Shown piece after piece: positions 1 through 11,259 of a stretch of 64,000 nt of DNA (within the stretch, counting starts at the first letter, position 1; each line of letters begins with the position of its first letter). The stretch lies in contig CM034314.1 in assembly GCA_019925795.1 (NCBI GenBank), positions 15,744,657 to 15,808,656 of the forward strand. The letters are read 5' to 3'. The stretch is from Dendrobium chrysotoxum. Its lineage: Eukaryota > Streptophyta > Magnoliopsida > Asparagales > Orchidaceae. The notes under the pieces are model-generated. The model was given only the letters and a program-made list of their open reading frames with translations. It was not told the origin of the DNA and searched no databases. A program made the position numbers and the translations under genes.

Positions 1-1165
1 TGGGAATTTAAAAGTTAAACAATGACCAATTTTTTCATTCTCCTAAAAAAGGGGGATTAGATGATTGTTAAGCTGGGTATCGAATATTGATGGCTTGCAA
101 ACATTCATAAATTGCTAGTGTTAAGTGATAATCAAGCATTACAAGTGAAGATGGATAATCAGCTTAGTTATTATATTAATAAGATAAAAGAGTAGGTGAC
201 TTATAAAATGAGTAAAGAATTATAGTGGCTAATATGCGTCAAGCATTAGTCATTTGCAGGCATTAGATTATGATGGATTAGAGATCAAAGATGTCAGAAG
301 TCAGGTAATAATGAGTGATTGCTTGGTTGTTCTCTTAATAGAAAATAAGACTAGGTGAAACAAAATTAAGACAATCTTAAATGGTATGAATTTATAAGTT
401 ATATACTTACAGTTATCCTTAATGATCTTTGTGCTAGAAGCTAAGGAAGAAAATTGTCAAAGAGAACTATATTTGAAAAAGTTGAAGATAAATATGAGTT
501 GATCATTTATGATAAGTTTAAGCAAGTTTTTATATATTATATTGTCTCTCCTTCTACAAGACAGGTGATGCAAAAGAGTTTTATAAGTCTTATTCAATGA
601 TAAATAATTATGAATCAATATTAGGTTAAATTTATGTCATTATATAGTTATGCTCCATAATTGATTTATAACCTAGTTGAGAAATGTTATTGATTTCTAA
701 GAGGGGTGATAAATCATTTACTTTAGACTTTGATTCCACTTTCAATTAATAATTTTACAGATTTATAGGAAAGTGCAAAATTATTGGAGCATGATATAAC
801 TATGATAAGACAAGAATAAGAACAAAATAAAAAAAGATTAGTTGATAATAGAGGAAATAGCTAGTTCAATTACATATGGGAAAATATATCCACATGAATG
901 TTTGATGAACTTTAGAAGATGCTAACAGTGTAGTGAATAAGGTCACATAATGAGTAATTTCCCATTAAGCATCCAGTGCGATAAAGGATAAATATGGGTC
1001 CAAAGGCTAGAGCAGCCAAGAGGTGGAAATATAGTGATGGAAAAATCATTGTTGAAGATTAAGGGAGAACTATAAGGAATAAATGTGTGACTGGTACCAA
1101 CACGAGTATTTACTTTGACTACTTAGGAAGTTAAGGTGTCTTAAGAGGTTTTGATAGGTAAGATT
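1..1165 (+). pseudogene. Ty3/gypsy (Tekay/Del-like) gag remnant
   Basis: Three-frame reading gives a decayed gag. A stretch around 540-800 resembles the capsid segment of chromovirus-type gag proteins (a 'YAP' motif followed by a basic 'FLRG' segment). A CCHC zinc knuckle survives at about 925-960 as C-stop-Q-C-S-E-stop-G-H, with the last Cys changed to Phe. The frame then reads 'RVFTLT..E', as at the gag/protease junction of this lineage, and stops near 1165 with no protease active site or polymerase. Many in-frame stops show it is dead. An LTR of the same family follows at 1399. The family call rests on remembered motif patterns. Confidence 0.6.
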
Positions 1166-1398
1166 ATGATTTTAGATTTTGTTATTAGGGTTATTCTAAC
1201 ACTTTACACACTTTCCTAGCTAAGTTATTCTTTGATAAATTGTCTTTGGGACCTATCTTTTTTACTCTTAGTTTGTATATTATATTACAAATAGGTAATA
1301 ACATGTTTATTAGTGTTTTATATTTTGTTAATATTGCGATAGCTTGTAGAATATGCATGTTTAATTTAATTTTAGTAATTTTAATTATATATAATATG

Positions 1399-2410
1399 TA
1401 ATAGGCACCGTGGTGTTGGGTATTGAGGCACCCCATTTTGAGCTCTCGAAAAAATGTCAAAAAAAAGGAGAATTGAGTGTGTTACAGCGCATAGCAGCTC
1501 TGTCGTGGCGCCACTCTGAGGTGAAGCTCAACCCATTTCCACTCCCCTTCATTTGCAAGCCTTGGCCAGGAGAGAAGAGAAGAGAAGAGAAATGGGAAGT
1601 TGCCACTCCAATTAGCAAAAGTGTCCTGATCATGGTAGGTGATCTAAATCCTATTTCTATTTTCATAGATGAGTTCTCAAATTTTATCTCTTCTCAACTT
1701 TGATTAAAATGCAATATCTATCGTTATAGTGATTTTCTACTATGTTACTTTTGATATATGATAAACACCATCGGCCTAAGCATTTATGAATAGTTAATAT
1801 TAAACTTTCACCAAGTGTTTTTACTTGTATGTCATTTTAATTGAAATGAGTAGTATAATGCTAATCATAAAATGATCAAAAATTAATGTGTTGTATTTAG
1901 ATATAGAATACATGGCATACACATGTTTACTATTTTTTTAGTATAATATGCATTTTTGGCAGACTATTGACATACTACAGGCATACTGATTAGTATAATG
2001 ATAATTTTATTGAGTGTATATGACATTTGCTATTTTGTTTTATTATGCTTTATATGATATGAAAAGTGTGTAAAAGCAAAATAGGCTGGTTAAAAATGGT
2101 TAACTGATTCAGGTTAGCAGAAAATATGTTACCTTGTATAGGAGGGTGGGCCGACAAGCTTTTCTTTAAATAAAATTTGTGGTGTAATCCTAAGTAATAT
2201 AAAAAAGAGAGGTATAAGGAGACTGATTGATATGATATGATACGCTGATAAACAAGAAGTTATGACTTCTTACATGAAAGCCACTTGACTGATGATTTGT
2301 AATATGTGATATGAAATTGATTCCAGTAAGGTTGGCCTACAAGACTAGATAAAAAAAATACCACATATTATCAAATGCCTTATCATGCTTACATTATAGT
2401 AAATTATATT
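1399..2410 (+). mobile_element. Gypsy LTR, copy L1 (+ orientation, 3' end lost)
   Basis: The copy starts with TGTAATAG, the same first bases as four other copies in the window (4738-, 36053+, 39412+, 61331-). It aligns by eye with the reverse complement of 4738-3800 along almost all its length, including 'gtgggccgac', 'gattgatatgatatgata' and 'cttacattatagta'. Lying downstream of the gag relic, it should be that element's 3' LTR. Homology fades after about 2410, so the LTR end is missing or buried in AT-rich sequence. Confidence 0.65.
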
Positions 2411-2875
2411 GCTTACATTACTTGCATATACATATAACACTAGTATATATGATAAATAGTATAAGTGATATAATATAATATAATATGATAAATATGGTAT
2501 AGGATATGATTGATACTAGTGTATAATAAGACCGATAAGTTAGATACAAGGGCATATGATATATATGAATCACATGTTAAAAATTATATGATGTACATGA
2601 TACAGTGATATATGATGCATATGAATACATGATACATTGTATTGGCATTAGATACACTGCATTAAGTGTAGAATATGATAGACACTATACAACATGCATA
2701 TAATAAAGGCAAATATAGATAACTTTTTTTTAATTGATAGGTATAAAAATGATGAAATGTATTGATCCTTTTCGTGGTTACTGATCACTATTCATAAAAT
2801 ATATAATTGCAATAATTTTATTATCATATGACATGACAATATTCATACGGACTGCTATATATTTTACAATTATAT
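2411..2875. other. AT-rich, GATA/ATATG-rich spacer
   Basis: The stretch is low-complexity, with many 'gata', 'atatga' and 'tacat' words. I find no coding frame and no alignment to the neighbouring LTRs. It may be diverged LTR tail or the junction between two gypsy elements. Confidence 0.4.
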
Positions 2876-2879
2876 ATTT

Positions 2880-3345
2880 GCACTACTCTGTCTTGAATGA
2901 TTTGATTAAACCATGCAAAAGCCTCATACATCTGTTGTCGTGCTGATGGGGGGATGAACCAATCTCCAAAGGTACTAACAATCTCCTCCCAAGTGATTAG
3001 TGAGTTGAACTTGCTGTGAAACTTTTCTCTTTGTTATCCAATCCACCCTATCTCAACTTCACCCTTAAATAAAAATATTGCCAGTGGTACTTTTCTCTCC
3101 TCTAGGCACCATATATTATGAAAGATTTTCTCCATTTTCAACAGCCAATCCTTAGCTGCATATAGCTCTACATCTCCCTTGAACAACGAGGCTTCAACTT
3201 ATACAACATCTGTAAATATTTATCCTCTTCAATCTCCTTGTTCAAAATATATCTTCTGTGCATCACTCATCAACTAAGCTATCAAGCTAGCAAATTGTAT
3301 CATGTTCTCGGAACTCATTAGGGCCATTGTGTTATGCTCATTTAG
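2880..3345 (-). pseudogene. Gypsy gag fragment of the minus-strand element
   Basis: On the minus strand the frame contains 'AKDWLLKMEK', then 'LEERKVPLA', then 'WEEIV..F.DWFIPPSARQQM', the pattern of the N-terminal half of Tekay/Del-type gag. The same motifs recur at 38220-38460 on the plus strand. It follows the minus-strand LTR 4738-3533 in the right order for a 5' LTR plus gag. The fragment ends abruptly near 2880, where the zinc knuckle is lost. Several stop codons interrupt it. Confidence 0.6.
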
Positions 3346-3532
3346 TATTTATGATAAATCCATTGCACTCAGTATTGTTCTCTTTCCTATTAAATTATAA
3401 TTTAATCATATATATGAATGAATTGATTACACAAAAAATAAATATAACACTACCCATTTCTACCCATCACAATCAATCATATAGCTCAGATTACAATCCA
3501 AATCTTCCAATAACTTTTGCTCCAATACCAAC

Positions 3533-4738
3533 TATAAAGCTCCATATCAAATTTGAAAGAATTATCCATTTTACTTCTTAATTAACCTACGAGAGCCACT
3601 AATCTCTTTTAATTTAATACAATCATCAGCAAAACTGTTATAACTCATATCCATCAAAATACATATTTAATTTTATTCCTCAAAATTAATATATAATAGT
3701 CATGAGGTTAAACAATGCATCACTCTATCAGTCTAAATTCCTGACTATAAAAGAGTAAACCAGTGAGAGATGCACTTGTAATGTACTATAATGTAAGCAA
3801 GATAGGGCATCCAACTATTTATGCCATTTTCTTATATCCAGTACTATAGGCAAATCCTACATGAATCAGTATCAATCATACCAATCTTATTACTATGAAT
3901 CAGTCTCATATCGTATATCTCAAGTCATCGATCAAGTGGGTTTCATGTAAGAAGTTATAACTTTTTACTCGTCGGCATATCATATCATATCAATCAGCCT
4001 CCTTATACCTCTCTTTTTCATATCACATAGGATTACACTACAAATCTTATTTAAAGAAAAGTTCGTCGGCCCACCTTCCTATATAAGATAACGTATTTTC
4101 AGCCAACCTAAATAAGTTAATCATTTCTAGTCAGTCTTTCTTGCTTTTACATATATTAGATATCATATAAAGAATAATAAAACAAAATAGCAAATGTCAT
4201 ATACACTCAATAAAATTATCAGTATACTCATTAATATGCCTGTAGTATGACTATAGTATGCCAAAAATTCATATTATGCTAAATGAATAGTAAGCATGTG
4301 TATGCCATGTATTATATATCTAAATGCAATATATTAATTTTTTATCATTTTATGATTGACATTATACTACTCATTTTAATTAAAATGAGATACAAGTAAA
4401 TCTACCCGGTGCAAGTTTAATATTAACAAAGAAGTCAAAAAGCTTAGGATGATAATGCCTACATATATTAAAAGTTACATGGTAGAAAATAACTCGAATG
4501 AGAGATATTATATTTTAATCAAGTTTATGAGAGATAAAATCACTTCCAAAGAATCTTCTAGCTTCCCTCAGGATCTCTTCACTTAAGACTCGATACTATG
4601 GTGGAGTTCCCCGACATTGATATGCACACTCAATTCCCCCATTTTTTCTCTATTTTCTTGAGAGCCTAATGCCGGGGCACCGCCTTGCCTAGCACTCATA
4701 GAGAAAAATCTAGAAAATTGAAAATTAGGCTATTACAA
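3533..4738 (-). mobile_element. Gypsy LTR, copy L2 (- orientation) with primer-binding site
   Basis: Read on the minus strand it starts TGTAATAGCC at 4738. Just past its inner end, plus-strand 3518-3531 is the complement of TTGGTATTGGAGCA, a decayed initiator-tRNA-Met primer-binding site (consensus TGGTATCAGAGC). A gag fragment follows in the correct direction. The copy is the inverted counterpart of 1399-2410, so the two can form a stem about 1 kb long. Confidence 0.65.
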
Positions 4739-4934
4739 TCTAGCAAACTTAGAAAAATGTCTCTCTCGATATTTCTCACTACGGACCACTAATAAAAATG
4801 ATGGAATCACTGGTCACATCAATCATCTATCAAATCATATATTCAATCATTCACATATGTATGTATGCCAATCAATCAATTATATAGTATGTTAATCAAT
4901 CAATTTCAATGTATTTCAATCAAGAAAATTCCAA

Positions 4935-5130
4935 AGAGAACTTATATTAGTGAAACTCTCAGGTGCATCTCTCATTTTCTGAGTCGGCAAGAATTGAATG
5001 AAATTAAATATGTATTTTGATGGATCTGAGTTATCTTGGCTTCCACTAATGATTGTATTAAGTCAAAAGAGATTAGTGGCTCTAATAGGTTAATTAAGAA
5101 GTAAAATAAGCAATTCTTCCAAATTGGGTG
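4935..5130 (+). mobile_element. Gypsy LTR, copy L3 (3' part only)
   Basis: The stretch from 'tatgtattttgatggat' to 'gcaattcttccaaattggg' matches the 3' ends of L2 and of the LTR at 36053-37821, in plus orientation. The LTR start is missing. A gypsy reverse-transcriptase relic lies downstream, so it may be the 5' LTR of that element. Confidence 0.5.
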
Positions 5131-5389
5131 TTATATAATATAGTTTTGGGTATGAAAAATTTTCTTTTAGTATTATGTTATCATCAAGTTTTGACATAAT
5201 AGAGTTAAATTTAACTCGCCTAATGATTAGACCATTTACTTAAAACATGGCAAGGGGTGTGACATTATAATAAATGTTTAGCTTGAAATTGTAACAAATT
5301 TTAAAAACACCATATAGATTGGTTACTCATGAGCTATATGAGCTAAATAGTCAACTATTGGATTTCACTGTTAAGGATTTCATTAGACT

Positions 5390-5830
5390 TGATAATATCC
5401 TTGGAGTGTCTTTTTTTTTTTTTGTTAAGAAAAAGAATGTACAATGAGATTATATATAAATTAAAAAAAGTTGATTTATTTGACCAGTCAAATGGAGTTT
5501 TAATATTTTCTATAATTGATTTAAGATATTATTATTATCAATTGAGGGTAAAGAACATTAATAATGCGAAGATAATATTTAATAAAAGATAGGGCATTAT
5601 GAACTTCTGATTAGCCTTTTGTATTGTCAAATACACCAATAAAGTTATGTGTATGATGAATATATATTTAAGCCTTATGTTAAATAGTTTGTGATAGTGT
5701 TTATTAATGATATATTTGGTATATTCAAGAATAATAATGATTATACCAAACATATATGAAGTACCTTGGGTTTGCTTAGAAAGCATAAACTATATGCCAA
5801 TTTAAGTTAATTTATAATATTAATATATGT
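5390..5830 (+). pseudogene. Ty3/gypsy reverse transcriptase relic
   Basis: Frames around 5459-5590 read 'LFDQSNGVLIFSIIDLR..Y.QLRVK', which is the Ty3/gypsy RT block that normally reads 'FD.L..A..FS.IDLRSGYHQ.'. Near 5697-5720 the catalytic block reads 'VFINDI' where the family has '(Y/F)IDDI', so the first catalytic Asp is now Asn. 'HKLYA' follows near 5775. Frameshifts and stops interrupt it. No integrase or RNase H is visible. Confidence 0.6.
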
Positions 5831-5849
5831 GTTATAAGTTAATATATTT

Positions 5850-6745
5850 AATACGTCACCAAAAATTGCCTTGATCGAGCACAAATCTCGAGCCATATTT
5901 AAATTGGAAACTTCAGAGATTAAATTCAGGGTTATCCAAACTTTGATTTCAGAAAACTTATAGTTAAGCTAGACATCTTGACAAAATAAACATAATGACA
6001 CCAAAATCGGTCCAACCTGAGCCCAAATAACCACAAATCAAGGGTCTGAAGCATATTTAGAAAATTTAGAATTTTAATTAGATGTTCAATTATATCCAAA
6101 TATGACATGTTTACAATCGAATTGAGCAGACAAACAAGAGAAATCAAACTAGCCCAATATTAGTTGATTTTGACACCATTTAGGCACATAAATGTTGAAG
6201 AAATGCTACATTATCAGGAGAATCAATATGGGTCATTCGATGGAGCATTTTGAATTTGATCTGGATCTTTCTCATATTTACGGGGCTTACCACACCCAAA
6301 AATATATGAATAGGCCCCCACTCCCCACATAGAGGAAGAGTTGGGACCTTGGGCCAAATATTCAAGAGAGTTCTAAGGCTTGAAGAATCTTCAAACTCCA
6401 CCTGGATAATTTCGTCATAATTTCACTGGCCAATCATTATATGATGCTCACCCAGCTAACACCACCATACCTCAGTTAGGCCGCCATTGCCTGACCATCT
6501 CCTAACCATTATTGTCGAACCCTTGCCCGGCTACCAGCGCTGGATCTCTACCCAACCATTCCCATCTGACCTCCTCCTGATCATCGCCTTCAAATCTCTA
6601 TCTAATCTTAATTGTTGGGTCTTTGCCCTGCCTCCATCAGCAGACTTCTACCTGGCCATCGCCATAGGACCATTTATGGGCTACGGTCCTCAAATCACAG
6701 TCATACAATTATGGTCCCTCTAACCTCTATCACCCAACTACGGTC
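5850..6745 (+). repeat. Unnamed dispersed repeat, copy A, ending in a 29-bp array
   Basis: The body (5850-6420) aligns by eye with 14200-14740, with long shared words such as 'gacaccatttaggcacataa', 'agaatcaatatgggt' and 'catagaggaagag'. From about 6430 the sequence becomes C-rich and turns into degenerate 29-bp units. The last two, 6689-6717 and 6718-6746, both end in '(A/C)(C/A)(A/T)ATTATGGTCCC'-type or 'CAACTACGGTCCC' sequence. 'gaataggccc..' before '..catagaggaagag' resembles a promoter/start region, so the body might be an LTR. No protein-coding frame convinces. Confidence 0.65.
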
Positions 6746-6747
6746 CC

Positions 6748-8255
6748 TTGATAAGTGTAAATAATGAATTGTTATATATGTTATATTGTTAGTAAAAATA
6801 TATTATTTTATTTATGTTGTGCAGGAAAAATATAAAAAGGGTGCAAAATTTTAAGTACCATATAGGGCCGTGGCGTTGAACAAATCAAAGTCGCAGTGCT
6901 ATCATGAACATTGTTGGTGTGCCACAATATGGACATGGCAGCGCACACTTTTCTGTTTGGCAAAGCCGTGGCATCAAAATTTTAACTTGGCAGTTCTAAG
7001 ACTCTGTTTGCACAATGCCGTGGTGCCACATTTCAGTGCCGCAAAGCCCAAAATCTCTACTTTGATGCCACATAACTCAAACAAAAGTAACGTTGTGGCA
7101 CAATAGTTATAAGTACCCCAGAACATGATTTGCCAGCGAAGCAATGTGACTGTTTCACTAATTAACTGTTCCATATAAACCAACACTGTGGTGGATCAAA
7201 AACATCAGTGCCGAGGTGTTAGTTCACTTTATGGTTACCGTAGTGCCTACCTTTCGAGCGTCGGAGAGCCAATTGCCTAATTTGTATTTTTCTATAAATA
7301 AATTATGTTATGTTTATAAGAGACTTCAATCACTTGTATAATTTCAACACTTTTCAGAGTACTTTTTTTAATCTCCCTTATAGTAACATCTAAGAGAATT
7401 TAGGGAAGTACTTGATACAATCATTAGAGTGTTTGGCTTGTGTATGTTGAAGCAACTTTTTAAGTAAAAAAGAAGGCGTGTAAAAGAGATCCATTGAGCC
7501 AATCTGGTGATATCCATATCTTGTATTTTATTTCTACAATGATATCAATGAAAATGAGTTTGCTTTATTCTTACTCCATGTCTGGCTAAATTCTATTATT
7601 TTAGATTGAAGATGTAAGGATCATAATGAGTACTAATGAATACTCTTATTCAATAAATGATTAAATGATATTTTTAATATTACTCATTCTTAATTTAATG
7701 TATATAGATGCCATGTGTATAATTAAAATATAGTATAATGTATAGCCTCAACGGAGGAATGTAGACAGAACTAGGAATATTGAAATAGTATGTTTGCATG
7801 CCTAGATATAAGATATAAAATATGCTAGGTTCTTAAGAAGATGATATAATTGTAAAAGGTCAGCATACATCATTTTCACCCCTATAAGCTCGATAGAGAT
7901 CTATAGATACATAAGCTCTAAATCACATATGTAATTTAAGAGATTCATTAGGGAAGATATGCTAATTACATTTATCAATCCAAAACACTTTATCCACATA
8001 TCATATTCATTATCTTTTTCTATTTTTATTTTAAGGGATTGAATCTCTAAAACCATTTTTATTTGGTAGGATAATTATTGCAATTAGAGTAAACAGTAAT
8101 AGTTGATTGCAAGTAAGCATACTTTTTTGTGGGATCGATACTCTACTCTGTCACTATATTACTTGATTCGGCACTTATACTTGCGTATATTAAGTGAGAT
8201 TTTTATAATTTTTATATCAAAGAAAATCTAAGCATTGCTTAGGGATTGATAGCAA
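6748..8255 (+). mobile_element. Athila-like LTR, copy 1 (+)
   Basis: It begins TGATAAGTGTAAATAATG and aligns with 16168-17690 from end to end. Shared words include 'gttgtgcaggaaaa'/'ttatgcaggaaaa', 'gttgaagcaact', 'tcaatgaaaatga' and 'atatcaaagaaaa'. The minus-strand copy 9770-8265 has a matching order of blocks. The 1.5-kb length and the TGATAAGTG start fit Athila/Tat-type LTRs. It directly abuts the 29-bp array on its left and the inverted copy on its right. Confidence 0.6.
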
Positions 8256-8264
8256 TTCAAAAGG

Positions 8265-9770
8265 TTACTCCACAGCCCCCATAAAGGTCGCTCCGACTGA
8301 TGATGTAAGCAAGCAGATGTGTGTGAAATATATTTATATTTTCTTTGATATAAATGCCCACTAAATAACATAAGTACATGTATAAATTAAGTAATAAAAG
8401 TGATATGAGAGAGTGTTGATCCCATGAGGAAGTATTTTACTATAATGCAAATATTCTTGTACTGCCTATTTAAGGTACAAATTTATCCTACACAGTGAAA
8501 ATTAGGTTTATATTCTGTCTTGACTAAGAAATGCAAAAGAAAGATATGACATTAATAGATAATGATGTGAATTTTCATCTTCCTAACTAGACTCTCCTAT
8601 GTTGGTTGTGAATCTAATCTTATGCATCCTTAGATCTCTATCAAATTTGTAAGAAAGTGAAGGCAAGTTTATGGCCCCCCTACAATTACTACTTCTCCAT
8701 AAACTCTAGAACACTAAACATCATATATATGGGCACGCAAGGTATCCATTTTAATATTCCTAATTGTTCAAATATTCCTCCATCGAGATAATATATTACA
8801 CTATATTTTAACACTATGCATGTCCATTATATAGATTAAATTAAGAATGAGAGATATTGAAATATCTATTAATTCAGTAAAGTATAAGATTCTACATTAG
8901 TAACTACTAAGGTTTCACATTATTAGACCCAAATTAGGATATTTAGGTAGCCATTAAATTAAAATAAAATAAAACAAATATCATTTATTGCTATGGAAAG
9001 TAGGTATAAAAAGAAAGGTGTAAATATCATAAGGATAGTACAACTTCAATCTCCACACTCCTATCTTCTTTAATTACTTTTTTTCTCCTAATAAGGTAGG
9101 TCAACCACTCCAATTGATATATCTTTCTCTCCTCTGGTCCCCCTTATACTTAACTCTAAGGTGACACTATACTTAAGCATTCAAGACTCATTGAAATAAC
9201 AGATCCCCCAAATAAATAGACTGAAAAACTATTTATATTAAGTACATAAATGGACTCAAGGGCCGTGGCACTCGATATGGTGGCAGCGTAGTGTTATAAT
9301 ATAAACTAGCACCTCGGCGTTACTAAGTAGGCTCCGTTACGGTAGTGGACTAACCCACTTTGACTACTGGCTAAATCATCATGTCATTTGGTTAATATGG
9401 CATGGCTCTACATTCATCAACTACTCCGCTGCTCTAACACTCAAATTTCTGAGACTCCAGTGCTATGATGTTAGTTTCTGGCATTGTAGCATTGTGAAGC
9501 ACTGCAGCACTGACCTTTGTTCCGCTAGGGAGCTAAATTTAATTGATATTTTTTTGAGGCTCCAGCACTGCAATGTCCTGGTCTGGTGCTAGGGTGTTGT
9601 AGACACTACAACACTAATAATTTGAGCATCACAATGTTGGTTCAACCACTTATGATTTTTTTTCTTTTCCTAATATATTCATGCACAACATCAACTAAAA
9701 ATAATATTTTTACTAGAATTTAAGATAATAAATATTACATAATTTTCACTTAATAAAATTTCTCTTGCTT
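8265..9770 (-). mobile_element. Athila-like LTR, copy 2 (-)
   Basis: Read on the minus strand, 9770 to 8265 reproduces the block order of copy 1: 'aagtgaaaattatgtaat' at the start, 'gttgatgttgtgcatga', then 'attcttaatttaat' and 'atggaggaatat', and finally 'tatatcaaagaaaata' near the end. It meets copy 1 tail to tail at about 8260. The sequence just upstream on the minus strand looks like a decayed polypurine tract, which fixes it as a 3' LTR. Confidence 0.55.
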
Positions 9771-10830
9771 AAGCTCTTGCTTGTCCTCAAATAATAGTAT
9801 AATCATCTATTGATTAACTTCATTAGCACAAATAAAATTTTGGCAATTTGAAATTAACTAAAATATGAGACAATACACTACCAATTAGATGTAAATTATA
9901 ATGATCAAAGTATTGCAATTTTAATTTAAGCAATCATGAGTAATCGTCTTCATAAATCATCCTTGTTAATATTCAAATTGAACTCATCTACTACAAGTGT
10001 AAGTGCATTTTTGACTACTGATTTCAGAGTTGAATAATATTTAATTTGCAAATTGTTTGTGCTTTTAATTAAATTAGAAAAGCATTTGGAACCCTTCATA
10101 TGTATTAGTTTACTTTCACTCTTCTATTTTATTCAAGTACTAGAGTTTATTTAGGAATGTGGCTACATCAGATAACAATTTTTTTATGAAGTACTCATTT
10201 TTCTTTTCATTTCTTTCTTTTAATTTGCTTGTTTTTCATGAGTTTCTTTGTTCAAACATATTTGAGCACTACAATAATGATTTTGACTATCTAATTGCCT
10301 TCTTCCTTCAAGAAACCCTAAATTGAATTAATCTAAGGATTGTTATAAGCTCACTAATTACATAATGGAGCTTATAATGATTTTCATAATTTAATCTACA
10401 CACTCTCTTTTTTTAAACTTAATTATTCAATCTTGAAATCATTAGTCAGTGCTTAAGTATTTTGTATTTGAAGTTCAAGATGAGATATTTGCTCAGATGC
10501 TTTGTTTAGTTGATTATTATAATTTTAAAAAATAAAATTTATTATCATTTGTTCATTTAGTTTAACACCTAAGATTTCTATTATTCTAAATTTTAAATAA
10601 TTTTTAGATGCTATTTTTAATTTGGCTAATTTAGCTATCAAAGTGCAAGCGCTATGGAGAGGACAATTTCAATAGTTAAGCAATATAGGTAATGTTACTC
10701 GAATGAAAAATTTAACTACACAACAACAATAACATACACAATTAATAAAAAGGATATAACTAAATATTACAAAGAAATTAAATATATACTCAACATCGCA
10801 TAACACAATTGGGTTGCCTCCCATAAGTGA
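9771..10830 (-). mobile_element. 3' internal region of the minus-strand Athila-like element
   Basis: On the minus strand, 'ggaggcaacccaat' (complement of 10808-10822) and 'gaggacaagcaagagcttaa' (about 9790-9770) are the two landmarks that precede the 3' LTR in Athila-type elements. The second normally runs into the polypurine tract. The 1 kb between them shows no intact frame and is strongly AT-rich. Confidence 0.5.
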
Positions 10831-11259
10831 TACATACACTAACGTAAAAGAGCCATAACATACATATCATTTTATAAACTTGTGTGCACTCATCAAATAG
10901 TTTTTCATGTTGTTATCATAGATTCAATTATTTCAAGTCCATATTGAGCAAATTGAAATTAGTTTTAAAATTCACTTGTTAATCTTTCTATTTTCATCTC
11001 TAGTTAATTCTACATCATCATCTTATTGATTATTAGGATAACTGTTGTATTGTTATATGCAAAATTTATTTATTACATATGCTTTTGTTTATCAAATTAT
11101 AGAGCTTGTTCAGTATTACTTAAAGTGGTAGATTAGTTTTTAATACTTATTGCATGTGTAGTTGGGTTCAAGCTATACTATCTTAATATGACCTAGAAAT
11201 TGAAAAAAAAATAATTAAAAAAATAGAAAATCTAAAATAAATAAATAAAAATAAAAAAC
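10831..11259. other. AT-rich leader before the Athila-like gag
   Basis: There is no open frame and no recognised motif. The last 60 bases are almost pure A with a few T and end at the ATG of the gag relic, as in the long untranslated leader of Athila-type elements. I cannot find the 5' LTR or primer-binding site that should precede it. Confidence 0.35.
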
